Assembly: GCF_001693275.1 (NCBI RefSeq)
Contig: NZ_CP016477.1
Span: 186,001 to 250,000 of the forward strand
Direction of reading: 5' to 3'
DNA from: Picosynechococcus sp. PCC 7117
Lineage (GTDB): Bacteria > Cyanobacteriota > Cyanobacteriia > Cyanobacteriales > MRBY01
DNA: 64,000 nt
Within the stretch, counting starts at the first letter, position 1. The number at the start of each line of letters is the position of its first letter. Both the position numbers and the translations under genes were made by a program. This document shows positions 56,918 to 64,000 of the stretch, in pieces. The notes under the pieces were generated by a model. That model had not been told where the DNA came from and did not search any database. It was given only the letters and a program-made list of their open reading frames with translations.

Positions 56918-58234
56918 ATGGTAGCGACGGCATCACAATTAATTTCCCAAGCTCAGGCCTTTGACTGGATTGAAAAAATTATTCGGGCGGCAGAATCGGA
57001 CGGGGTCATGGTGGCGATCGCCGAACGGGAATCTACCCTAGGCCGATTTGGAGAGAACCAAATTCGGCAAAATTTACAAAAAAATCAGTTTGAAATAACA
57101 ATCACAAGTTCTTTCGGCTCCCGTAGTGCCAGTGTCACCACCGTCGAACAAGACTGGGAGCAGATCCAGGTGGCGTTACGGCGGAGTGAAGATTTAGCGA
57201 GGCTTGCCCCAGAGGATCCCGAATGGGTACCGCTTTTAGCAAAACAAGTGTACGCAGCGCGGACGGCAAAATTTGATGCCGCAACGTTGCAGCGATCGCC
57301 TTTACAGCGGGGAGAATTAATTCAGCAGGTGTGCCAGTGGAGCGAGGCAGCCGGAGTAAACGGGTCAGGAATTTTAAGTACCAGTGCTAAGGTTTATGCC
57401 CTGGGGAATTCGGCGGGCTTACGGGCAGGCGATCGCCAAACCCAGGCAGAATTTAGTTACACGGCCAAAATTGGCAATGGCTCCAGTTGGCAGAGTCGCA
57501 CAGCCTGGGGGATTGATGAGTTGCCCATCGAGCAAATGGTACTGACCACCATGGAGCGGGCAAAGCGATCACAAAATCCCCGTCGGGTTGAACCCGGTAC
57601 TTACCCAGTGGTTCTGGGAGCCGGAGCAGTTGCTAATCTGATCCCCCGATTAGTTTGGTATATGTCGGCACGGGCTGCCGCCGAGGGACGCAGTTATTTT
57701 GCCAAACATCCCCTCGGTGAACAAATCTTTAGCCCATTGGTGAATCTATACCGTGATCCGGCCCATTCCCTGTTACAAACCGGAGCCTTTGACAGTCAGG
57801 GTTTGCCCTGTAATCCATTGGCGATCGCCACTGAAGGGATTCCGAGAACCCTGAGCTATGACCGTTACTGGGCGCAGCAAACCGGCCAAGAACCCACTGG
57901 GAGCCTTTTTCCCCTGGTGATGACGGGTAGTGACCAGACTGTCGCTGATTTAATTGCCCAGACAGAACGGGGAATTTTTATCAATCGTGCTTGGTATGTG
58001 CAGGCGGTGAATCCTCAAACCCTCGAATTTACAGGCATGACCCGCGACGGCACTTTTTGGATCGAAAATGGGAAACTTGCTTACCCGATCTGTAATCTAC
58101 GTTTTAATCAATCTTTGCCCGATTTACTCCGGGATGTGGAGGCGATCGCCACCCCAGAACGCCACGGCAGTACCGTGGTTCCGGCCCTTAAGGTGAAAAA
58201 TTTTCACTTCAGCAGCGTTACCGACAGTATCTAG
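56918..58234 (+). CDS. TldD/PmbA family protein, TldE-like (no metal motif)
   Basis: A 438-residue member of the TldD/PmbA family. The family elements GSFGSRSASVTT-like strand, EPGTYPVVLGAGAVANLI, the GGFDSQGLPCNPL-like segment and C-terminal LAYPICNLRFNQSLPDLLRDV are present. TldD subunits carry HExxxH; at the matching place here the sequence is RLVWYMSARAAAEG with no such motif, so this is the TldE/PmbA-type partner, probably non-catalytic alone. A TldD gene is expected elsewhere. Confidence 0.85.
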   Translation: MVATASQLISQAQAFDWIEKIIRAAESDGVMVAIAERESTLGRFGENQIRQNLQKNQFEITITSSFGSRSASVTTVEQDWEQIQVALRRSEDLARLAPEDPEWVPLLAKQVYAARTAKFDAATLQRSPLQRGELIQQVCQWSEAAGVNGSGILSTSAKVYALGNSAGLRAGDRQTQAEFSYTAKIGNGSSWQSRTAWGIDELPIEQMVLTTMERAKRSQNPRRVEPGTYPVVLGAGAVANLIPRLVWYMSARAAAEGRSYFAKHPLGEQIFSPLVNLYRDPAHSLLQTGAFDSQGLPCNPLAIATEGIPRTLSYDRYWAQQTGQEPTGSLFPLVMTGSDQTVADLIAQTERGIFINRAWYVQAVNPQTLEFTGMTRDGTFWIENGKLAYPICNLRFNQSLPDLLRDVEAIATPERHGSTVVPALKVKNFHFSSVTDSI

Positions 58235-58264
58235 AAGCTTAAATACTTCAAAACTATTTTTAGA

Positions 58265-58346
58265 TGGGCAGAGGGGGACTTGAACCCCCATGACCGAAGT
58301 CGCCACATTTTGAGTGTGGTGCGTCTACCAATTTCGCCATCCGCCC
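58265..58346 (-). tRNA. tRNA-Leu (anticodon CAA)
   Basis: An 82-base class II tRNA: acceptor GGGCGGA/TCTGCCC, D arm GCG/CGC, anticodon stem CCACA/TGTGG with loop CTCAAAA (anticodon CAA), a long variable arm CGACTTCGGTCAT, and T arm GGGGG-TTCAAGT-CCCCC. The M48 protease gene overlaps its first 22 bases. Confidence 0.97.
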
Positions 58347-59191
58347 TTGGATGAACCTTTGTGATTATAAACTGAATCTCTGTTTTGAAGCAAGAGGGAA
58401 TATTCCTGGGAACTCGCCCACCGCCAGATTTCCTGGGCGCGCACCACCGGTAGGGGATGGGTGAGTTGGGTGGTTTGAGTTTCCTGCAACAGTTGACCCA
58501 ACTGATTTTGGCTCAAATATTCGTAGGTTTTGGCCTGTTCCATGAACGCATCCAGGTTCAACAACGGGGCCAAACTCGGCGAGCCTCCCGCTAATTTCAT
58601 CAGCACCGACATCATAATTTTTGGATCTTGACTCACCAAAAAAGCAGCGCGATCGCAACTCAGTTCCGCACAACGTAACCAGGCCAACATCTGATTTTGC
58701 AGAGACTGGGAAAGTAAGCTTCCCCACACTGGGAGGGCATTAGTGGCCAGCATTAGCAGATTCGCCAGGGTCAGATAAACGCCATGTTCGCACTTGAGGT
58801 GCCCCAGTTCGTGGGCCATAACCGCCTGGAGTTCTGCTTCTGTGAGGATTTCTACCAGGGCCGTGTGGATCACCATAAAGGGTTTTTGGCCCCGCATAGC
58901 AAAAGTATAGGCATTGGGCACAGGATTTTGTTGGATGTAGAGATCCGGCGGCGTCAGATCCAGTACCTGGGCGGCTTCCTGGAGGAGGTGATGGAGGTGG
59001 GGCAGTTGGCGATCGCCCACCAAAATGCTCGACGCGAGATTATTGAACTGAAAAACCTGCTCTGCCGTTGACCCCAAAAAAGAGCGTACCAACAGATCCA
59101 AACCAGGGAGGCGGCGGAGGGCGGCAGTGGCTTCTTGATCTAGGGGATGGCGAAACTGATCTGCGGTTAGGCCGGTAAAATAATGCTTCAC
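58325..59191 (-). CDS. M48 family zinc metalloprotease
   Basis: A 288-residue peptidase with the HELGHLKCEH active site (HExxH with a third ligand later, in CAELSCDRAAF) and hydrophobic segments around LTLANLLMLATNALPVWGSLL. It resembles HtpX-like M48 proteases, which cleave membrane proteins. GTG at 59191 is preferred, as GAGGTGATT lies upstream; another GTG at 59203 is possible. The reading frame ends with TAG at 58325-58327, inside the D loop of tRNA-Leu, so the last codons overlap the tRNA by 22 bases on the same strand. Confidence 0.85.
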   Translation of the reverse strand: MKHYFTGLTADQFRHPLDQEATAALRRLPGLDLLVRSFLGSTAEQVFQFNNLASSILVGDRQLPHLHHLLQEAAQVLDLTPPDLYIQQNPVPNAYTFAMRGQKPFMVIHTALVEILTEAELQAVMAHELGHLKCEHGVYLTLANLLMLATNALPVWGSLLSQSLQNQMLAWLRCAELSCDRAAFLVSQDPKIMMSVLMKLAGGSPSLAPLLNLDAFMEQAKTYEYLSQNQLGQLLQETQTTQLTHPLPVVRAQEIWRWASSQEYSLLLQNRDSVYNHKGSSKGGWRNW

Positions 59192-59215
59192 GCCAATAAT
59201 CACCTCTACTGTTGT

Positions 59216-59647
59216 TTACTCAGACAGCCAGTTCTTCACCTTGGCCAACTCTTTCCAATCCGGTCTCCGCTTGAGGCCATCGTCAATATTTTCAAAAATA
59301 TCTTGGCGCACCTCTTCACTGAAATCCATCACCTTTTGCACCAGTTCGATGTGCTTGCGTACCCCTTTACCCCCAGTACCAAGGAGCGCAAGGGCGAGAT
59401 TTACATGGGCTTGGGGATTGCGGTGGTCAATTTTGACACTGCGTTGGGCGGCAGGGAGGGCGAGGTCTGCTTTCCCCCGGAGTAAATGTAACCAAGCCAC
59501 ACAGCTCCAGGCGGCGGCATTTTTCGGATCGAGCCGACAGATTTCGATAAATTCTGGCAGCAGGGCATCCGGGGACTCGCCGGCATCGTAACGCTTAAAA
59601 CCAGCTTCAAACCGTTGTTCGATGGTTAATTCGGTCATAGTTGTCAT
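59216..59647 (-). CDS. TPR-like hypothetical protein
   Basis: A 143-residue alpha-helical protein. Two TPR-like repeats are visible (DPKNAAAWSCVAWLHLLRGKADLALPAAQRSV and the following HRNPQAHVNLALALLG). Function unknown, likely protein binding. It lies immediately upstream of the M48 gene on the same strand and is downstream of the IscA-like gene, so they may share a transcript. Confidence 0.8.
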   Translation of the reverse strand: MTTMTELTIEQRFEAGFKRYDAGESPDALLPEFIEICRLDPKNAAAWSCVAWLHLLRGKADLALPAAQRSVKIDHRNPQAHVNLALALLGTGGKGVRKHIELVQKVMDFSEEVRQDIFENIDDGLKRRPDWKELAKVKNWLSE

Positions 59648-59708
59648 TCAGGCTCATAAAAAACAGGCACCTTGCCGACCGCATGAGGGGCAAAGACGCG
59701 ATTTTCTA

Positions 59709-60062
59709 TTAAACCCCAAAAGATTTCCCACAACCACAGGTTTGGTTGGCATTGGGGTTGGTGAACTGGAACCCACCGCCAATCATTGCATTGCTGTAAT
59801 CCAGGACGAGGCCATAGAGATAAAGCATACTTTTGCGATCGCAGATGATCTTAAAACCGCCTTCGTAGTCAAATACTTCATCATGTTCGCTGACATTGTC
59901 GGGGCGATCAAAGTCCATCATGTAGGACATTCCCGAACATCCCCCCTGGCGCACACCCACTCGCAACCAGAGGTCTTGGCCCTGTTGTTCGCGGAGCATC
60001 AGGACGTGCTTGAGGGCGGTTTCAGTGAGTTGGATGCCGGGGGCAGTAGTTGTTTGTGTCAT
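59709..60062 (-). CDS. A-type iron-sulfur carrier (IscA/SufA family)
   Basis: A 117-residue HesB/IscA family protein, which carries Fe-S clusters or iron to target proteins. The three conserved cysteines are in QGGCSGMSYMM and TCGCGKSF. ATG at 60062 places the family's start (IQLTETALKHVLMLREQQG) near the N terminus; the frame extends upstream to 60143 without motif. IscA versus SufA cannot be told from this alone. Confidence 0.93.
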   Translation of the reverse strand: MTQTTTAPGIQLTETALKHVLMLREQQGQDLWLRVGVRQGGCSGMSYMMDFDRPDNVSEHDEVFDYEGGFKIICDRKSMLYLYGLVLDYSNAMIGGGFQFTNPNANQTCGCGKSFGV

Positions 60063-60111
60063 GGCTGCTCGATGATTTCCACACAATCTATGGGCTGAAC
60101 ATGACCCTATT

Positions 60112-62040
60112 TTAACTGTTCTCTGGAAGCTCAGGCAGGGCAACCGGGGCGATCGCCTGGGGAGAGCGGGGTAATTTTTCCACTTCCGGTAATGTTTCTA
60201 AGAGGAGGCGCGGCGCTTGCATTCCCCCCGAAAGTCGTTTTAGAAGCTGAGGTCGGGGGTCATGGAGGAGGTAAATAAGTTCGTCTTCGGCCTTGAGATC
60301 CTCTAGCGATCGCACGATCATGAGGCTGGCTTGGCGGCGGATGAGCAGGGGCAAAAATTTACCGGCATCAATGAGGGTTTGGAAGGGTAAAGTCTGGTTT
60401 TTATCCCTGGGGCCAATGGTTGTTTTTCCCAATTTGACCTGTTGATCAAGGATATATTGATTCCAAACTTTGACAGAAAAGCCGCCCCCAAAGACCTGAC
60501 TGATTTTGCCCTTGTTGGCGATCGCATTGTCCGGATCCCCCTGTTCAAAAAACGCCGCTACCCTCGGCGGATGAAACTCTTCCATGATCCGTTGGGCCAA
60601 CACTAAATTGACTTCCCCGTTGGTGGTGAGGGCGACAAAGGCTCCCATGGAGCTAATGCCAATTTCCTCTAGCACATCTCCATCTAGGGCGCTGCTTTGG
60701 TACACTTCCAACTGCTCCGTGCGGGCCGCTTCACAGGCTTTGGGGTCTGTATCGATGATCACCACCGACTCCCCCTGCTGCTGAAACAGCTGGGCCAACA
60801 GGCGACTGAGGGGACTAGAACCAACGATCACCGCTCCCCGCGCCTCAATGGAGGTAATTTTTAACTGCCGTGCAATCCATTTGGCCGACAAGCCTTGGAT
60901 AAATACCGTCATCAAAATTGTCAAAAAAACCAAGGCCTTAATGGAAGCACCACCATTAAACCCTTTTTCCGTCAAAATAATCGCAAATAGAGAGGCGACC
61001 GAGGCCGAGACGATGCCCCGTGGCGCAACCCAAGCAACAAAAAATTTCTGCTTCCAATCCAGATCGCTATTGGCCGTACAAAGAGCAACGCTAATGGGGC
61101 GTACCACAAACATCAGCACCGCCACCGTAAAGAAACTCCCCCAACCCAAAGCAAAAATACTGGCAATGGACAAATCCGCCGCCAACAAAATAAACAAAAC
61201 AGACACACAAAGAACCGTGAGCTGACTCTTAAACCGCCTTAGTAGCCGCTCTTCTGGGATGGAAAAGGCCCGGAGGACAATCCCTGCCACCACCGCTGTC
61301 ATTAAGCCCGATTCTCCTCGCACTGACTGGGCAAAACCAAAGAGGCCCCAGATTCCCGCCAGCACCAACAAATTTTTTAAATCTTCAGACAGGAAGTTTG
61401 CCAGGCGCAAAAATTGACCCATGAGCCAGCCACCAGCGGCCCCAATAACGGCCCCGATCCCCAAACGGAGGGCCAAACCACTGGCCACTTCTCCCAGGCC
61501 CGCATCCACGTTCAAAATCGTATCGAGCACCACCACCGCCAGAATGGCCCCCACTGGGTCGATCAGTACACCCTCCCCCTCCAGGAGGGTTGCCACCTTA
61601 CGGTCAACGGCCACTTGTTTTAGGAGCGGCCCCACCACCGTCGGCCCCGTCACCACCACCAAAGAGGCATACAAAAAGGCGATCGCCCAGGGAAACTCAG
61701 CGAGGTAATGGGCCGCAAGGCCTCCCCCCACCAAAGTGATTAAAGTACCGATGGTGACGAGGTTACGGAGGCTCCCGGAAACTTCATTTAATTCCTTCAG
61801 TTTGAGATTTAACCCTCCCTCAAACAGGATGACGGCCACCGCTAGGGCGACCAAGACCTCCAGGCCGACGCCAAATTCACTCGGATGCAAGATCCCAAAG
61901 CCATCTCCCCCCAGGGCAATGCCAAAAATCAGGAGGAGCACAATGCTCGGAATCTTTAAAAACTCACCACACACCTGGGCACTAATGCCCGCAAAGACGG
62001 TGATGATAATTTGCAACGTAAGATCAAAAGAATCTGTCAT
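60112..62040 (-). CDS. cation/proton antiporter with TrkA-N domain (CPA1/NhaP-like)
   Basis: A 642-residue membrane antiporter. About 12 helices precede a cytoplasmic RCK/TrkA-N nucleotide-binding domain (about residues 400-520: GAVIVGSSPLSRLLAQLFQQQGESVVIIDTD). GPTVVGPLL and the Asp in LLEGEGVLIDPVGAI belong to the ion-binding part. It probably exchanges Na+ or K+ for H+ and responds to NAD(H). ATG at 62040. Confidence 0.88.
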   Translation of the reverse strand: MTDSFDLTLQIIITVFAGISAQVCGEFLKIPSIVLLLIFGIALGGDGFGILHPSEFGVGLEVLVALAVAVILFEGGLNLKLKELNEVSGSLRNLVTIGTLITLVGGGLAAHYLAEFPWAIAFLYASLVVVTGPTVVGPLLKQVAVDRKVATLLEGEGVLIDPVGAILAVVVLDTILNVDAGLGEVASGLALRLGIGAVIGAAGGWLMGQFLRLANFLSEDLKNLLVLAGIWGLFGFAQSVRGESGLMTAVVAGIVLRAFSIPEERLLRRFKSQLTVLCVSVLFILLAADLSIASIFALGWGSFFTVAVLMFVVRPISVALCTANSDLDWKQKFFVAWVAPRGIVSASVASLFAIILTEKGFNGGASIKALVFLTILMTVFIQGLSAKWIARQLKITSIEARGAVIVGSSPLSRLLAQLFQQQGESVVIIDTDPKACEAARTEQLEVYQSSALDGDVLEEIGISSMGAFVALTTNGEVNLVLAQRIMEEFHPPRVAAFFEQGDPDNAIANKGKISQVFGGGFSVKVWNQYILDQQVKLGKTTIGPRDKNQTLPFQTLIDAGKFLPLLIRRQASLMIVRSLEDLKAEDELIYLLHDPRPQLLKRLSGGMQAPRLLLETLPEVEKLPRSPQAIAPVALPELPENS

Positions 62041-62243
62041 GCGGACGTTCTAGCTTGCCCCGGAGGGATCTGCAGCAATGCCATAAAATTAATCAAAGTA
62101 TAGCTTCTCCCCTAATTTGTCCCTAGGGCGATCGCCTTTCCCCGTGGTGACTGCTCCGGATCTATCGCCGCAAACGAAAAAGCTGACTTTGCACTTTATA
62201 CCGCTGGCCAGATTCATAAATTAAAGAAAGTTTACGGATTATG

Positions 62244-62261
62244 TCATAATTTTTCATAATT
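62244..62261. repeat. direct repeat TCATAATT upstream of rubA
   Basis: TCATAATT at 62244-62251 and again at 62254-62261, 10 bases apart (about one helical turn), 37 bases before rubA. Possibly a regulator site or part of the promoter; no experimental support. Confidence 0.3.
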
Positions 62262-62297
62262 ACTTCCTTGGTTTGCTAGTCAAATACCCTCTGAACG

Positions 62298-62645
62298 ATG
62301 AGCGATCGCCCCATAGAAAAAACCCTCGCCGAAAAGGCTCCCGCCAGTTACGAATGCCCCAGCTGCGGTTACATTTACACCCCTGCAAAGGGAGAAAGCC
62401 GTACCAACACACCACCGGGCACCGCCTTTGAAGATCTGCCCCTCATTTGGAACTGTCCTGTTTGTAGCGTTGATCGCGCCCAATTTCGCAATATTGGTGC
62501 AGCGGATGCCCCCTCAGGTTTTGAAGAAAATCTGAAATATGGTTTTGGTGTGAATAATCTCAGCTCCAACCAAAAAAACCTACTCATTTTTGGGGCCATG
62601 GGCTTGGCAATCCTTTTCTTCCTGAGCCTTTATGGTCTGGACTAA
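62298..62645 (+). CDS. rubA: membrane-anchored rubredoxin RubA
   Basis: A 115-residue rubredoxin with C-terminal membrane helix (LLIFGAMGLAILFFLSLYGL). The two iron-binding pairs are ECPSCGY (residues 19-25) and NCPVCSV. RubA is needed for photosystem assembly in cyanobacteria and chloroplasts. It is followed by ycf48 and psbE, the conserved order in cyanobacteria. ATG at 62298. Confidence 0.96.
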   Translation: MSDRPIEKTLAEKAPASYECPSCGYIYTPAKGESRTNTPPGTAFEDLPLIWNCPVCSVDRAQFRNIGAADAPSGFEENLKYGFGVNNLSSNQKNLLIFGAMGLAILFFLSLYGLD

Positions 62646-62710
62646 AGACCCCCATAGCAAAGCCTTGTCTTAATTCCAAATTTTTACTTTTATTGCTTTT
62701 ATATTGCGCT

Positions 62711-63733
62711 ATGACTTCAGTTTTAGGTCTATTAAAACCCTTAAAAAAAGCCATTGCGGCGATCGCCGTTTTGGTATTGTGCATCGGCTGTGTCCAAGCA
62801 CCAACCATTAGCGAAAATCCCTGGCAAGAAATCGACTTAAATACCGATTCGACCTTTGCCAATATTGCCTTTACCGACGACCTCCAACATGGCTGGCTTG
62901 TCGGTACCAAAGAAACCCTCTTTGAAACTACCGATGGCGGCAAGACCTGGGCCGAGCGAATTATTGATCTCGGTGACGAAAAAGAAAGTTTTACCGGTGT
63001 TAGCTTCTCTGGCCAAGAAGGCTGGATTACCGGACGGCCTTCGATCCTGCTCCATACCGACGATGGTGGTGAGCACTGGAGTCGCATCGCCCTCAGCAGT
63101 CAATTGCCCGGTGCCCCCTACAACATCACTGCCCTAGGGCCAAACACCGCCGAAATGGTCACCGACCTTGGGGCCATTTACAAAACCACCGACGGCGGCA
63201 AAAACTGGAAAGCCCTTGTCGAAGGTGCCGTTGGCGTTGCCCGTACCATTGAACGTTCTGCCGATGGTAAATATGTGGCCGTTTCTGCCCGGGGTAATTT
63301 TTATTCCACTTGGTCGCCTGGGGATACAGAATGGACGCCCCATAACCGGAATTCTTCCCGTCGCCTTCAGAGCATGGGCTTTAATGGCGAAGATAAACTC
63401 TGGTTGTTAGCCCGTGGGGGAGTTGTGCAATTTAGCGACGATACAAATCCAGACAATGCAGAAGCCTGGAGCGAACCGGTGACACCGCAGTATCGCAACA
63501 GTGTTGGTTTGTTGCACATTGGCTATCGTACTCCCGCAGAACTATGGGTCGTCGGTGGTAGTGGCAGTGTTGTTGTGAGTAAAGATGGTGGCGACACTTG
63601 GTTCCGGGACGCTGCCCTAGAAGAGATCCCGACAAACTTTTACCGGGTCGTTTTCTTAAATGAGAATAAAGGCTTCATCCTTGGGCAACAGGGGGTGATT
63701 TTACGGTACGATACATCCACGGAAGCGGCCTAA
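62711..63733 (+). CDS. ycf48: photosystem II assembly factor Ycf48 (HCF136)
   Basis: A 340-residue lipoprotein. ATG at 62711 gives a signal AIAVLVLCIGCVQAP with lipobox CIGC. The rest is a seven-bladed beta-propeller with repeats such as TTDGGKTWAERI, HTDDGGEHWSRI and TTDGGKNWKAL. It binds newly made D1 and assists PSII reaction-centre assembly. It lies between rubA and psbE. Confidence 0.96.
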   Translation: MTSVLGLLKPLKKAIAAIAVLVLCIGCVQAPTISENPWQEIDLNTDSTFANIAFTDDLQHGWLVGTKETLFETTDGGKTWAERIIDLGDEKESFTGVSFSGQEGWITGRPSILLHTDDGGEHWSRIALSSQLPGAPYNITALGPNTAEMVTDLGAIYKTTDGGKNWKALVEGAVGVARTIERSADGKYVAVSARGNFYSTWSPGDTEWTPHNRNSSRRLQSMGFNGEDKLWLLARGGVVQFSDDTNPDNAEAWSEPVTPQYRNSVGLLHIGYRTPAELWVVGGSGSVVVSKDGGDTWFRDAALEEIPTNFYRVVFLNENKGFILGQQGVILRYDTSTEAA

Positions 63734-63748
63734 GGGCAACCCATTCTA

Positions 63749-63778
63749 TTGTGGGAGTGTCTGTTAATTCCGTATGAT
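63749..63778 (+). promoter_or_regulatory. candidate psbE promoter
   Basis: TTGTGG (63749-63754) and TATGAT (63773-63778) with an 18-base spacer, about 58 bases before the psbE ATG. The fit is moderate. Confidence 0.45.
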
Positions 63779-63836
63779 ATAGGCTAATTTGTTTAATAAG
63801 TTTTTTTTCATTAACAATTGAGAGGAGAATAGTCGC

Positions 63837-64000
63837 ATGGCAGGTTCTACCGGAGAACGCCCGTTTTCTGACATTGTGACCAGTATTCGCTACTGGGTTA
63901 TTCACAGCATCACCATTCCGATGTTATTTATTGCTGGCTGGCTCTTTGTGAGCACTGGCTTGGCTTACGATACTTTCGGGACACCCCGTCCTGACCAATA
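63837..64000 (+). CDS. psbE: cytochrome b559 alpha subunit, N-terminal part
   Basis: The first 54 codons of PsbE, the alpha subunit of cytochrome b559 in photosystem II; the gene runs off the window. The haem-ligand His is in [14 protein letters not shown], the single membrane helix follows ([15 protein letters not shown]), and the N terminus [13 protein letters not shown] is typical. A strong ribosome site AGAGGAG (63821-63827) precedes the ATG by nine bases. psbF, psbL and psbJ are expected to follow. Confidence 0.98.
   Translation, partial: MAGSTGERPFSDIVTSIRYWVIHSITIPMLFIAGWLFVSTGLAYDTFGTPRPDQ

Overview
The window is a stretch of cyanobacterial chromosome. The evidence is oxygenic photosynthesis genes (psbE, ycf48, rubA, ycf39, por, a high-light-inducible protein), the inducible CO2-uptake NDH-1 cassette, the bidirectional Hox hydrogenase with its maturation genes, and dozens of copies of the HIP1 palindrome (core GCGATCGC). 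Gene content and moderate GC most resemble a unicellular coastal form of the Synechococcus sp. PCC 7002 (Picosynechococcus) type. That assignment is an inference from memory, not a database match. No insertion sequence, prophage or CRISPR array was seen.

Layout. 1-1915: the 3' end of aroA and a cytochrome P450 on the opposite strand. 1974-8352: an NdhR/CcmR-type LysR regulator followed by ndhF3-ndhD3-cupA-cupS (NDH-1MS, low-CO2 inducible CO2 hydration), closed by a hairpin terminator. 8369-16333: a DsbA-like lipoprotein, an aminotransferase, mutS, a glutaredoxin-like protein, small hypotheticals, a subtilase homologue with no catalytic residues, and tRNA-Thr(CGU). 16393-20064: a glycosyltransferase-TPR protein, a Psb34-like membrane protein, a 45-residue HLIP gene with an HLR1-like box, and a PRC-barrel protein. 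20426-28444: prfB with a programmed +1 frameshift, two tandem Ig-like/propeller paralogues, PIN-PhoH, a Uma2 protein and ureC. 28657-40997: the hydrogenase locus hypE, hoxE-F-U-Y, a CBS-CP12 fusion, hoxH, hoxW, hypA-B-F-C-D. 41034-46455: small membrane proteins, dtd, por, a Ca2+/H+ antiporter and a C-terminal processing protease. 46665-49715: a large plasmid-type (CyRepA1-like) replication protein. 49793-64000: msrA, ycf39, NAD kinase, an atypical response regulator, a DUF192 lipoprotein, radC, gnd, a TldE-like protein, tRNA-Leu(CAA) overlapping an M48 protease gene, an IscA-like protein, a cation/proton antiporter, then rubA-ycf48-psbE (psbE is cut by the window end).

How the genes work together. 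The ndhF3 cassette converts CO2 to bicarbonate using photosynthetic electron flow. The Hox operon balances NAD(P)H or ferredoxin with protons and H2. The hyp genes and hoxW build and trim the NiFe subunit HoxH. Between hoxY and hoxH lies a protein with two CBS domains and a CP12-like tail, which suggests an adenylate- and redox-sensing link between hydrogenase and carbon metabolism. rubA, ycf48, ycf39, the HLIP and the Psb34-like gene all belong to photosystem assembly or protection.

The items most worth a second look are the CBS-CP12 fusion in the hox operon, the catalytically dead subtilase, the chromosomally placed CyRepA1-like protein with an 11-bp tandem repeat upstream, the short HLIP gene with its HLR1-like site near a Psb34-like gene, and the protease gene whose stop codon lies inside a tRNA.
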